Origin: Bufo bufo
Taxonomy: Eukaryota > Chordata > Amphibia > Anura > Bufonidae
Direction: 5' to 3'
DNA: 64,000 bases
Assembly: GCF_905171765.1 (NCBI RefSeq)
Contig: NC_053392.1
Span: forward strand, 401,133,899 to 401,197,898
The notes beneath the pieces were generated by a model, which made no database searches, was not told where the DNA came from, and worked only from the letters and a program-made list of their open reading frames with translations. The position numbers and the translations under genes are program-made. Positions 54,395 to 64,000 of the stretch are shown piece after piece (positions within the stretch are counted from its first letter, which is position 1; every line of letters starts with the position of its first letter).

Positions 54395-55340
54395 TTATAT
54401 TTCTGTTTTACTGATCCGTCAAAAGAACAGAAAAAAAAAAAAGGGGGGTCCTGTTGATTGAGCGTCCAGAAGGTCAGCATTTTGCATCAGGATTTGATCA
54501 TGATTTGGAAGCCAAAAGCAGGCATGGGTCCAAAACACAGAAGATGTGAAAATATTTCTATTGCATGTTATCTCTGTTTTGGACCCAATACTGGTTTAGC
54601 CTTACCAATAGGGATGAGCGAATCGACTTCGGATGAAACATCCAAAGTCGATTCACATAAAACTCCATTCTAATACTCTATGGAGCAGGAGCTTATTAGA
54701 GTATTAGAATGTATTGGCTCCGATGAGCCGAAGTTATTGCTACGTGAAGTCTTGCGAGACTTCGCGCAATAACTTCATGAATTAATTTGTACTGTAAAAA
54801 ACAATTTCCTGAACTCTGGTTCGGTTCCAAGGTACCACTTGGAACCAAACCCGAGTTCGGGAAATGTTTTTTTTACAGTACAAATTAATTTATGAAGTTA
54901 TTGCGTGAAGTCTCGCAAGATTTCACTTCGGCTCATCAGAGCCAATACATTCTAACACTGTACGGAGCTCCTGATCCGTACAGTATTAGAACGAAGTTTT
55001 ATGCGAATCGACTTTGGATGTTTCATCCGAAGTCGATTCGCTCATCCCTACTTACCAATACTGATCAAATACTGATGAAAAAACTGACCAGATACTGACT
55101 GTGTGATAGAGGCCATCTGAATAAAACTGATTTCAGACGCAAATTACCAAAACATGCAAATTGAGCATGAGGCCTCTACCACACAGTCAGTATGTTGCCT
55201 TACCAATACTGATCAAATGGTGACCAAATGCTGACAGTTTGAAGTCAGATGTTCAAAGTACAGGATCCGCTTTTTTTGGCCTGTACGTCAGCAGAACGGA
55301 AAAATAAACATTGATGTGAACATAGCCTTTCCTTACTGCT
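54395..55340. mobile_element. Non-autonomous element split by a hAT MITE
   Basis: It begins near TATTTCTGTTTTACTGATCC and ends near TGATGTGAACATAGCC, a type of end common in palindromic vertebrate MITEs. It shares an ordered set of words with 2805-3250. The hAT MITE at 54609-55050 interrupts it. It lies inside the hAT-E 3' minisatellite. Boundaries are approximate. Confidence 0.45.
54609..55050. mobile_element. Palindromic hAT MITE with exact 8-bp TSD
   Basis: TIRs TAGGGATGAGCGAATCGACT are inverted at 55050, and CTTACCAA flanks both sides (54601-54608, 55051-55058). The arms are nearly complementary throughout (GCCGAAGTTATTGC...; GAAATGTTTTTTTTACAG), so the transcript would fold as one long hairpin. 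The first 14 bases match the hAT-A terminus type (TAGGGATGAGCGAA), suggesting mobilisation by that kind of transposase. Confidence 0.9.
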
Positions 55341-56334
55341 GACACCCTCCCCACTGTCATGGGGCCACTACTTGAATCTTGGGCCACTGCATGGTTACGC
55401 AGATAAATTAGAGCTGATGCGAACATTGACCTATAAGGCTGAGTTCACACGTGTGCTCTTTGGTCAGTTAGTTCCATTACTGATTTTGATTTAAAATTAG
55501 GAGCCAAGCCTACTCTCGGATTAGGTATCATGAATACATCTGCACCTGTTCTGTGGTTTTGACCCGTAACTGCTTTGGGCTGACTATAAAGGATGAGAAT
55601 AACTGACCAAATAAGTGAAGTATGAATTAAGCCTAATAGTGACGCAAAGTCATTCTTTAGATAACAGAAGGGATTCACTGCCACAACATGGATACATTCT
55701 CCGTAAGATTAACTGTAGGCCGGGATAGACCTAATTTAAAGAGCTTTATGACAAATTAATTTGTAACAAAAAACAAAAATTTAGCAAAGTGATTGAATCA
55801 AATTTTTTAAAACTTTGCTCATCTCTAATTGCAGTCAGCTACATTCTCACTTGCAGATTCTGTAGCACGGCTTTGTCATTCTCCATTACCTGACTTGTTG
55901 CCACTCTTTCAATTATCAGACAATTTATTATGAAGCCTATATAAAGAATGAGTAGCCACGGGTTTGGCAAACTGAGTACGGTATTAGATGAGAAAACTTT
56001 GCAACAGGTTTAAAAAAACAAAACATATTTGGGCAACCTCTGGTGTAACCAAAATATCCGCTGATGTTGACACACTTATTTCGACCTTTATTTGTATACA
56101 TATTTATTGGAGAATCTTTACAACAGGTTTTTGGAGAGAAAAGGATATAATTGCGCAATGTCAATAAAGATATACACTGATACTGCAAAATACTCATTGC
56201 ACACTTTGTGAAGCTTTGTAACAGGTTTTTGGAAAGAAAAAGGCTCGCTTCTTCACATAAAAAGAGTATTGTCGGTTTAAGGGTTATCCCATGTTTTCAA
56301 GTATGCCTAATTGTGTTGCTTTTGACACCACCAA
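55341..56334. other. Non-coding DNA, remnants only
   Basis: 55341-55400 holds the last hAT-E array unit. A hAT-like end AACTTTGCTCATCTCTA occurs at 55814-55829 after TGAATCAAATTTTTTAA, echoing 49740-49830. From 56000 to 56260 GCAACAGGTTT, ACAACAGGTTTTTGGAGA and TAACAGGTTTTTGGAAAG recur at about 110-bp spacing, a decayed tandem repeat. No gene. Confidence 0.4.
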
Positions 56335-56337
56335 TAA

Positions 56338-57044
56338 GGGCTCTTTCACACTTGCGTTCTTGTCTTCCGGCATAGAGTTCCGTCGTCGGGGCTCTATGCC
56401 GGAAGAATCCTGATCAGGATTATCCTAATGCATTCTGAATGGAGAGAAATCCGTTCAGGATGCATCAGGATGCATCAGGATGTCTTCAGTTCCGGAACGG
56501 AACGTTTTTTGGCCGGAGAAAATACCGCAGCATGCTGCGCTTTTTGCTCCGGCCAAAAATCCGGAACACTTGCCGCAAGGCCGGATCCGGAATTAATGCC
56601 CATTGAAAGGCATTGATCCGGATCCGGCCTTAAGCTAAACGTCGTTTCGGCGCATTGCCGGAGCCGACATTTAGCTTTTTCAGAGTGGTTACCATGGCTG
56701 CCGGGACGCTAAAGTCCTGGCAGCCATGGTAAAGTGTAGCCCCACGCGCATGGATCATGTGATCACATGGACACGTCATCCATGCGCATGGGGCGCTCTG
56801 ACGTCACTCTGGAGCGCCCCGGGAGCCGCACGGACTGTAAGTATACTGCTCCCCCGCTCCCCGCTCCTACTATGGCAACCAGGACTTTAATAGCGTCCTG
56901 GGTGCCATAGTAACACTGAACGCATTTGGAAGACGGTTCCGTCTTCAAATGCTTTCAGTACACTTGCGTTTTTCCGGATCCGGCGTGTAATTCCGGCAAG
57001 TGGAGTACACGCCGGATCCGGACAACGCAAGTGTGAAAGAGGCC
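56338..57044. mobile_element. Harbinger-like MITE (TAA target duplication)
   Basis: GGGCTCTTTCACACTTGCGT at 56338 is inverted at 57024-57044 (CGCAAGTGTGAAAGAGGCC). TAA flanks both ends (56335-56337, 57045-57047). A 3-bp TWA duplication is typical of PIF/Harbinger. The GC-rich interior includes nested palindromes (TTACCATGGCTGCC / GGCAGCCATGGTAA) and GATCCGGATCCGG runs. No protein. Confidence 0.7.
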
Positions 57045-57047
57045 TAA

Positions 57048-59209
57048 CTTACCCAATCGATGTTATTAGTGATTCCTCCTCCCTTGTTCTATATTTCACA
57101 TTCTTGTTTTGCTTTGTTTACTGCCGGTTGTTGGTAGTTACGGCCACCCCAGCGACACGGAAGAAAAGGTCGCGCTTGCGCGCCATCCTCCTCTTTTTTT
57201 CCTACGCAGCCCAACCTAACTCACGGGCTTGCGCATTTTCGCGCATGCGCGATGGATTCTTTTCGTCCGTGGTGTATTTTTTTTTCTTATCTGCAAAGTC
57301 ACTGTTGCGCACGCGCGATGTCTCCTGCGCTGTTCAGTACAGGTTATGGATGGTAGATGAACTTGTCATATGACAAGGAAGCAGGCTAGGTTAGAAGAGC
57401 GCAGATAAATCAATTCCAGTGAAAGGAAACAGATTCAGGGGCAAATTCTCTTGCAAAGCATTTATGTTTTTGTCCTTATAAATTCACCTGTAAGTAATGA
57501 AAGTAAATAATAATAATGGAAATATAATTTCTAAAAAATGTATTTATGTGCATCCATAATAGGTATATTTTTTATGAATACATACCATAAAAAATATAGT
57601 ATTCATAGAATAACTTTATTCAAAAAACGACAATGCAATAACAACACAGCAATAAGTCTTGCTTGTCATATAATCCAAGGTCTGTGAATGTTGTGTTGCA
57701 CTTTGATATATCCTGCTAGAACTACAGGCCACATAAATTGAATTTTCTTGGAATGTTCTTGCAATGTGATTTTTTAAGCTGCTGCAATTACTTCACAATA
57801 ATTGTAAAAAATTGATGTAAGTACAATTACTGTGCGACTATCAAGTTTCTTTACCAGCTCATGATATAATAACGAGTGAACCTACCAATTAGTTTCGGAT
57901 AATTATGTATTACATAAGTGTTGCACGACACATCTTGCAGTGTGGTGAAACTAAACTTGACAAATGTCATCTTGATCCAATATCCTTAGGCTACATTCAC
58001 ATGGACATTGTTGCTTCCATCCATGAATTGGGGACTGCAATTTGCATCAAACACAGCACAGTGAATTTCCATCTACCGTGATGGAAGGAGCCATTCAACT
58101 TGAACGGGTACGCAACCTGTCTGATACGCACAAAATATATATATTTTTTTTTATTTCGGAAGCATAAACAAAAACAATACTGAAGCACTCCAAAGTATTT
58201 CCATGGTGTTCCGATATGTGCCTCCGTTCAACAACACAAAACATATCTGTGATTGTGGACCCACTCAAGTGATTGGATCGTTTATGCGTGTTGCAGAGAG
58301 TTGGTATGTGTTCCATTATTGACAACACCGTCCATTGCACAGCTTGTTTAATGTATGCAGTTCTTGAACAGCTGTTCGAGGGGGCATATATTATTTTAAA
58401 ATGTGAGGAAATTATTGTTTTCAAATCGCCAGTAGAGTATCTAAATGGACGGGTTTCCTCACTGAGAGGTGTTAAAATTTTAAAAAAAATATAAGTTGCT
58501 CACTTGAGCAAGCACTGTATGGGGTAGATGTGAGGTAGGGTAGTAGCGGCTGTCTACCACACACAGGCCCCTCCATCAATTTTCTTTTATTTTTTATCAT
58601 TATGAAGATGCTGCGGTGCTTCGTGAGCGCAAAAGTCTCTTCCCAGGCCATATGACATCATATTCCTGGTTCACGTAGCATGGCTGCGGCACTGTACCAT
58701 AAGAGTGATTTAGTCTGATCTGTAATACTAAGAACAGTGCTATCAAATGCACAGCGATGAGCAAAGAGGCTGCGGCGCTCTCTGGGCCATCGCTGTCTCG
58801 TCAAACAGGTGTTTGTCGGTGGTGCAAGGAGTCAGACCCCCACTAATCTCCTAACTCTCTGAGTATAGTTGTTACCTGCAGTCCTATGTAACAGTCCACA
58901 TAACACAGTGAATTATTTTGTTATGTGACTTTTTAACTATGACTGCAGAGAACATCTACTACATTATCTACACACAGAAGGTTAGCACTGTTATATGTGC
59001 TTTTACATAGGACTGGTGGTGACCTCTAAAATTAAAATATTTGTCCGCACTACATGAAGAAGAATTCAGCACCACATACGTCTTACCTCAAGTGACATCT
59101 AATGTCATGTAGATCTTATCTATCCTCTTCTTCTCATTTTCTTTCAGCCACATCAAATTTCTCCAGAGTTTGTTATACAAACATATTATAATTCACATAA
59201 TTGTGGTCA
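57048..59209. other. Intergenic DNA, nothing coding recognised
   Basis: 57300-57980 is plain AT-rich sequence. Around 57990-58180 a TACATTCACATGGACAT start suggests a decayed MITE without a visible partner end. 58860-59160 contains GCAGTCCTATGTAACAG, ACATCTACTACATTATC and TTACATAGGACTG, words shared with the 57-bp array of the hAT element at 18040. It is probably a fragment of that family in the opposite orientation. Confidence 0.4.
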
Positions 59210-59379
59210 TTTATCAAACTGGTGCAAAGTAGAACTGGCTTAGTTGCCCATAGAAACCAATTAGATTCCACCATTCATTTAGCAAAGAAGCAGTCAAAAA
59301 TGAAAGGTGGTATTTGATTGATTGCCATGGGCTAATTAACCTGTTCTACTTTATGTTCTACTTTACACCAGTTATAAAA
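59210..59379. mobile_element. Palindromic MITE
   Basis: TTTATCAAACTGGTGCAAAG on the left and TTTACACCAGTTATAAA on the right are inverted, with internal TTGCCCATAGAAACCAA / TTGCCATGGGC-type mirrored words. 170 bp, non-coding. Confidence 0.65.
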
Positions 59380-60050
59380 ATTATTACAAAGGTCCCTGTC
59401 TACAGCAGTTATAATGTCCCTTAGAGTGCACACAGTAATAATAACACCCTATATTGTGCTTTTTGTAATAATGCCTGTATAGTGTCACCAAAAATTATGA
59501 TCCCTAATGGAAACGTCTTCACAATGCCCCCGTATAGTAATTTCCCCCATACTGCCAAAAGAAAAAATTTTCTCCCACAATATAATTTGCCCCCACACTG
59601 CACCCATGAAGTAATTTGACATCACATTGGCCACCATGAAGAATTTTTCTACAAACTGGAGTGATTTGGCCCCCCTGTAATAATCTGCCCCACATCAAGT
59701 GATTTGACCCCATTTATTAATCTGCCCGCTCCCCTCACCTTATTTGCTACCACACTGCCCCGTGTACTTCTCCTGCCCCCCCCCCCCCCCAAAGTTGGCA
59801 CACAAAGAAACAATTATTTTTCTAAAGATAATACTTACCTGTGTTCTGCATGGTAAGGCAGGCGCGCATTCTTCATTGTCCTGCGTTCCTCCAGGAACAG
59901 TCGCGCAATGACGTTATCAAGCAAGCCAGCGCCGTGATTTCATTACTGCATAGGTAGGCCTCCGGCCTTCTAGGGCTGAATCATATTTCGCTGACCGGGT
60001 GCGGGGCAAGAAACTATTCACTCCCGTGCCCTAACACAGTATGAGTGCAT
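59380..60050. other. Degenerate short repeats and poly-C
   Basis: From 59480 to 59760 a loose 30-60 bp pattern of TGCCCCC, TAATTTG/TGATTTG and CACACTGC recurs without clean periodicity. A C run sits at about 59777-59790. No gene recognised. Confidence 0.4.
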
Positions 60051-60328
60051 TCCAAAATAAAGAAAGATGGTCCAGCTTCACTGAAAAATACTTGATGCTT
60101 TATTCAATCCCGTGCAGATAAAAACCAACATACAGCAATGCAGAAAATCGACTGGTTTTGGATCAATGTAGGTGCGGTTGTGCACATCATGACTAAGGAT
60201 CTGCATCTACAGTGATCCAAAAACAGTTGATTTTACAGCATTGCTGTATGTTGGTTTTTATATGTACGGGATTGAATAAAGCCTCAATAATTTTCCAGTG
60301 AAGCTTGACCATCTTTCTTTATTTTGGG
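60051..60328. repeat. Inverted dimer of a retroposon 3' end with hammerhead-like centre
   Basis: Left arm TCCAAAATAAAGAAAGATGG to AAAATCGACTGGTTTTGG (60051-60161) is inverted as CCAAAAACAGTTGATTTTAC to CCATCTTTCTTTATTTTGG (60217-60327). Each arm contains AATAAAG or its complement. In the right half, TGACTAA, GGATC/GATCC and AAAACAGTT lie in hammerhead order, with core bases changed. Confidence 0.55.
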
Positions 60329-61164
60329 ATCCGTTGTGCGCCCAAGGTTCAGGGTGAGGTCCGGGCTCCTGGCTTCCTGTGGAAGAGTGCGGCATTTTCC
60401 AGTGTTGCTTCATAGTATGTGTGCATTCCGGTCTGCATTGGGACCCCCAGGGATGCCGGGCCCGTGGCTATCCAACACAAACGCCCCTATTATAATCCTC
60501 CACTCATCAGGAGAGTGAGTTCGCAAGGTGTATCACATTTAAAAAGCGGGGTAGAGGGAATAGTACCAGGGAGGCTAGCCCTGATCTGACCCACCACAAC
60601 AAGTTTGAACAGTTGTTAGTTGAGGGGTATGTTGGTTCAGGTACAGCACTGCTGTAGCCGGCCCGTTTTTATGCAAGTCTTTACGGTAAGAGCAGTTAGA
60701 CTAAGGAGCTATATGCCTGATGAGGTGGTGATGGTGAGTGCAATAAAACACTTCACGTCTGGGTGTCTGGATGTATTTCCGTAGTGTAATAATATTACAG
60801 GCTATAGCTACTAGAGAGGGGTCGTTGATCCAGCGATTGATTATGATTTTCTTGATTGTAGTCAGGAATGAATGTTCTCTCATAAAGTCTTGATAATTGG
60901 CAACCTCACAGTAGGTTTTTTGCATTCGTCATGATCAGTTTGCCGGCTAACTGGATGCAAACCGGATTGAAAAATTTATTTTTTCTGTCTTATAAACCAT
61001 GTTACTATGTATTAGATACGTTTCATTTAACACTTTATGATGTTCTAACCATTGCCCTCTTAAAAAATGAATATATAAAATAATACAATTTGGCCTGTAT
61101 CACCAGTTGCACGGTCAATAATAATTTTTCTATTTCATTTGATAGTGTATTTCCATCTCAAGCC
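60329..61164. other. Upstream region of Kolobok gene
   Basis: No gene recognised from 60329 to about 61020. Short candidate TTAA sites occur at 60537, 61027 and 61060, but none is followed by a terminus that can be verified, because the right end of the element lies outside the window. A pyrimidine-rich TTTTTCTATTTCATTTGATAG just before 61145 could be a splice acceptor for the transposase mRNA. A short upstream in-frame extension exists, but it lacks an ATG. Confidence 0.35.
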
Positions 61165-63948
61165 ATGCTATCCTGCATCATCCCTGGTTGTGGTAATACA
61201 TGGAAAAGAAAAAACCAAAATATTATTATGCATGTTTTCCCAAAAAACAAAGATTTAATTCGCCGTTGGCTATTACAAGCGCCCCAATATTTTCAAGATT
61301 TGGAAGACTGGGTCGAAAAAATATTTCTTGGAAAACAGACCGACCGCTATAGACTATGTTCCCGTCACTTTGATTATTTTGCATATCAGGATGGCGGTTC
61401 AAGAAAAGTACTATTTCCCCATGCTCTACCAACTATTTTTCCTGACCTAAAGACGATGACAGCGGAAAATACAATAGGGGTATCACATGAAACCCCCTTT
61501 GAAAAACAAGAAAACACTACTGAAAACAGGCCACGAAAAAGAAAACGAGTAACCCAAACAGAGAGAGTTGACATGGATCCTAATAGATCAACAATAAACA
61601 GTAACATAGTGTTATCCGGATTATCGATTGGTGAAACTGTATATCTACCCATATTTTCTAATCCTATAACCACTGCAGTAAATAATGAATGCGTCAACAT
61701 CAAAACAAAAGATAATTCTACAAACACTGACCTACACTGGTACGAGGACAAAAATGTATTTGTTATTGACTCATCACTAATACCAAAGAAAAATATTGGA
61801 ACTCAAACATGTAAAGGAAACAAAAAAAATTGCGGGACAACTTGCAAGCTATTGACAGACTCGCATGATTTACCAAAGAGAGAGAGACTGAGAAAAAAAG
61901 TTACTCTTGAAGAAATTGAAACTGTTGAAAGTTTACCATCAGGCGAGGATCTTTACCAGAAGTACATTGCTAACAATAATGACAACTGTTTAGATAAAAG
62001 TGCATTATCTTCTATGGAAAATGTTGATTCACTATCACACGGCGAACAAAGGATTGGTTTTCATACTGTGTCAATATCAAATACAGATCAAAATTATTCA
62101 CGTTTTGACATTCCACATACATCGCCTCTTCATAGGTGTTTACTAAGACCAGAAGAACCAGTTTTTACTTCTACCCCAATGAGTGTATGCTGCACACCGG
62201 TATGCACGCCCTATGATAATAGTTTACAAGGTCAGAAAGCACCATCTTCAGTTGTTAAAAAACTAGATTGGATGGAAGGAGTAGTGCAACCTGTTGAAAA
62301 AGAGTCTATTGAAACAAATCAAGAGTACTTGGATATACCAATGGAGGATTCTGATATTGAAGAAGATGAAATTCTAAGTGACCTTTCTGACAACAGTGAT
62401 GACGAAGATACAGATTTTTTGAATACAAATTCCTGGATGGACAACATGGATAACATATCATCTGACTCAGATAACCATTCACAAGAGCCTAAATTTTTAG
62501 TTTTTTATAGTTGTCTTAAAAAACTAATTGGTATGATTCCATGCCAGTACCGTAAGACATGTGGTCATTAAATAACGCATATTGTTGTTAGACAAAATGG
62601 TTCTGCTATAAATGTGGATGTAAAATGCACAAAGGGTCACCACAAACACCTTTGGAATAGCCAGCCCCTAGTTAATCGAGTTCCAGCTGGAAACGTATTG
62701 ATTTCAAGCGGTATTTTGCTGAGTGGAAACCATTTTTTAAAGATTAAATCATTTTTTGATGTTATGAACATCTATTCTATATCCAAATCAACCCATTATA
62801 GGCACCAAAGAAGATATATATTCCTTATGGTTGATTATCATTGGAAACAAGAAAAAAATAATATTATCACAGCTATTGGACAACGAGCAGTGTGCCTTGC
62901 AGGTGATGGGCAATCAGATAGCCCTGGCTTTTCTGCCAAATACTGTGTTTACACCATGTTGGACACTGAGTCAAGTAAAATAGTTGATTTTACTGTTGAA
63001 CAAATTGTACCCCCAAATAATTCAGTGAGCTTGGAGAAAATAGCTTTCAAAAAGACATTGGAAAGAATACTGGCTTCTCATGTTAAAGTAAGAATACTAA
63101 CTACAGACAGACATGTTGGAATTCGAAAAATTGTAAGGGAGGACTATCCGAACATCAAGCACCAATTTGATGTGTGGCATATGGCCAAATCGGTTGGTCA
63201 AAAACTACTGGCTGTCTCAAAATTCAAAAATTGTGAAAAGATTTCTTCCTGGATTCAACCTATAAAAAACCATCTTTGGTGGTGTGCCAGAAATTGTAAT
63301 GAGGACGCTTCAAATTTATTGGCAAGATGGAATTCCATTACTCGTCATGTTTTGAATGTGCACGAATGGGATTCAGATGGGCAATACTGTAAATGCCATC
63401 ATCCACCAGGACTTCCACACACTAAATGGTTAACGGAAGATTCCGCTGCATTTGCTAAAATAAAAGCTGTTATTGAAAACCCATCACTTCAACGTGACTT
63501 GGGACACTTATCTTTCTTCTGCCACACCGGCGACTTAGAAGTGTTCCATTCAAGTGCCCTAAAATACAGACCAAAGCGAGTTCATTTTTACTATGATGGT
63601 ATGGTGGCACAGACAACTTTGGCTGTTATAGACCATAATAGAAACATAGAAAGAGTTCAAGTGGCTTTGAGAACATTTGAAAGTGACACTGAAGAATCAA
63701 GCCAAAAGCGTTTTCGAATAGAATATTCAAAAGCCCGTAAGGCCTGGGTGGTCAAAATACTATATGAACAGCGTTGTAACGAATTCCTGAAAGAAATTCT
63801 ACGTGACATATTTCTTTATGCTGAAAACAGAATTGAGAGTGATTGGGAGTCCGCACGAACCTCATTACCAAAAAATATAGCCCCAATTCCAAAACCACCA
63901 TCTCAGGAAATTATAGACAAATATTTATCTAGATTTGGAAATAAATAA
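61165..63948 (+). pseudogene. Kolobok-type transposase with THAP domain, one stop codon
   Basis: ATG at 61165 is chosen because the THAP zinc finger begins at residue 1: Cys4, Cys9, Cys65 and His68, Trp35, and ALPTIF (87-92) matching the AVPTIF box. A long acidic and Ser/Thr-rich linker follows (about 100-450). The catalytic part carries AGDGQSDSPGFSAKY (Asp about 581), LTTDRHVGIRK (Asp about 648), FDVWHMAKS, and CHTGDLEVFHS (candidate Glu about 792) before KYRPKRVHFYYDGM, the pattern of Kolobok transposases. The reading frame is continuous for 927 codons except TAA at codon 469 (62569-62571). Kolobok enzymes insert at TTAA. This is the least damaged coding sequence in the window; a functional relative could mobilise TTAA-flanked elements nearby. 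The TIRs are not visible. Confidence 0.85.
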
Positions 63949-64000
63949 CGGGTAATAGTTCATGGAACCTTAGTCTACATACACAATGTTGCGTTAATAT

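Noticed and set aside
61090..61164. Upstream extension of the Kolobok frame
   Set aside because: Begins at TTG, lacks ATG, and the THAP finger starts exactly at the ATG at 61165; a splice acceptor may lie just before it.

Overview
The window is vertebrate repeat-rich DNA, most likely from an anuran amphibian. Evidence: five or more BED-finger hAT families, three Tc1/mariner families, a THAP-type Kolobok transposase, palindromic TTAA-flanked elements, a tyrosine-recombinase retrotransposon with split direct repeats, and short retroposons carrying hammerhead ribozyme motifs. The species assignment is inference. I found no host gene exon, tRNA or rRNA; every recognisable protein belongs to a mobile element.

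Layout. 1-1688: two end fragments of family hAT-A. 1689-3284: unclassified DNA. 3285-10474: a nearly complete hAT-A element with its transposase on the minus strand. 10475-13492: a broken hAT-B copy (plus strand) with an LTR-like insert. 13493-17552: a truncated hAT-C element (minus). 17640-20160: a hammerhead-bearing retroposon split by a 1.9 kb non-autonomous hAT with an exact 8-bp target duplication. 20180-21473: a Tc1-like element. 21474-26868: intergenic DNA, two MITEs and two abutting TTAA-flanked elements. 26943-33730: a second hAT-B copy with a hammerhead retroposon in its leader and an unidentified 2.2 kb insert in its transposase.

34340-41370: a nested block. A hammerhead-type retroposon appears to be split by a Tc1 deletion derivative (34565-35482) and by a YR retrotransposon with A1-internal-B1-A2-B2 architecture (35818-40629). 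41600-43326: minisatellite and a minus-strand Tc1-like element. 43526-48791: hAT-D (minus). 49077-50909: MITEs, including a giant foldback. 50951-54395: hAT-E (plus), split by a hammerhead retroposon with a 12-bp duplication and by a MITE. 54395-57044: further nested MITEs. 57045-61164: sparse intergenic DNA with two inverted repeats. 61165-63948: a THAP-Kolobok transposase open except for one stop codon; its right end lies outside the window.

How the parts relate. The hAT families share one plan: TIR, CCAAT box, TATA box, tandem-repeat leader, ATG, then BED finger plus hAT transposase. The autonomous copies here are all broken and could not supply enzyme, but they represent the superfamilies that mobilise the many MITEs around them (8-bp duplications for hAT, TTAA for Kolobok or piggyBac, TA for Tc1, TAA for Harbinger). 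The items most worth checking are the hammerhead retroposons, the split-repeat YR element with minisatellites in place of reverse transcriptase, and the almost intact Kolobok gene.
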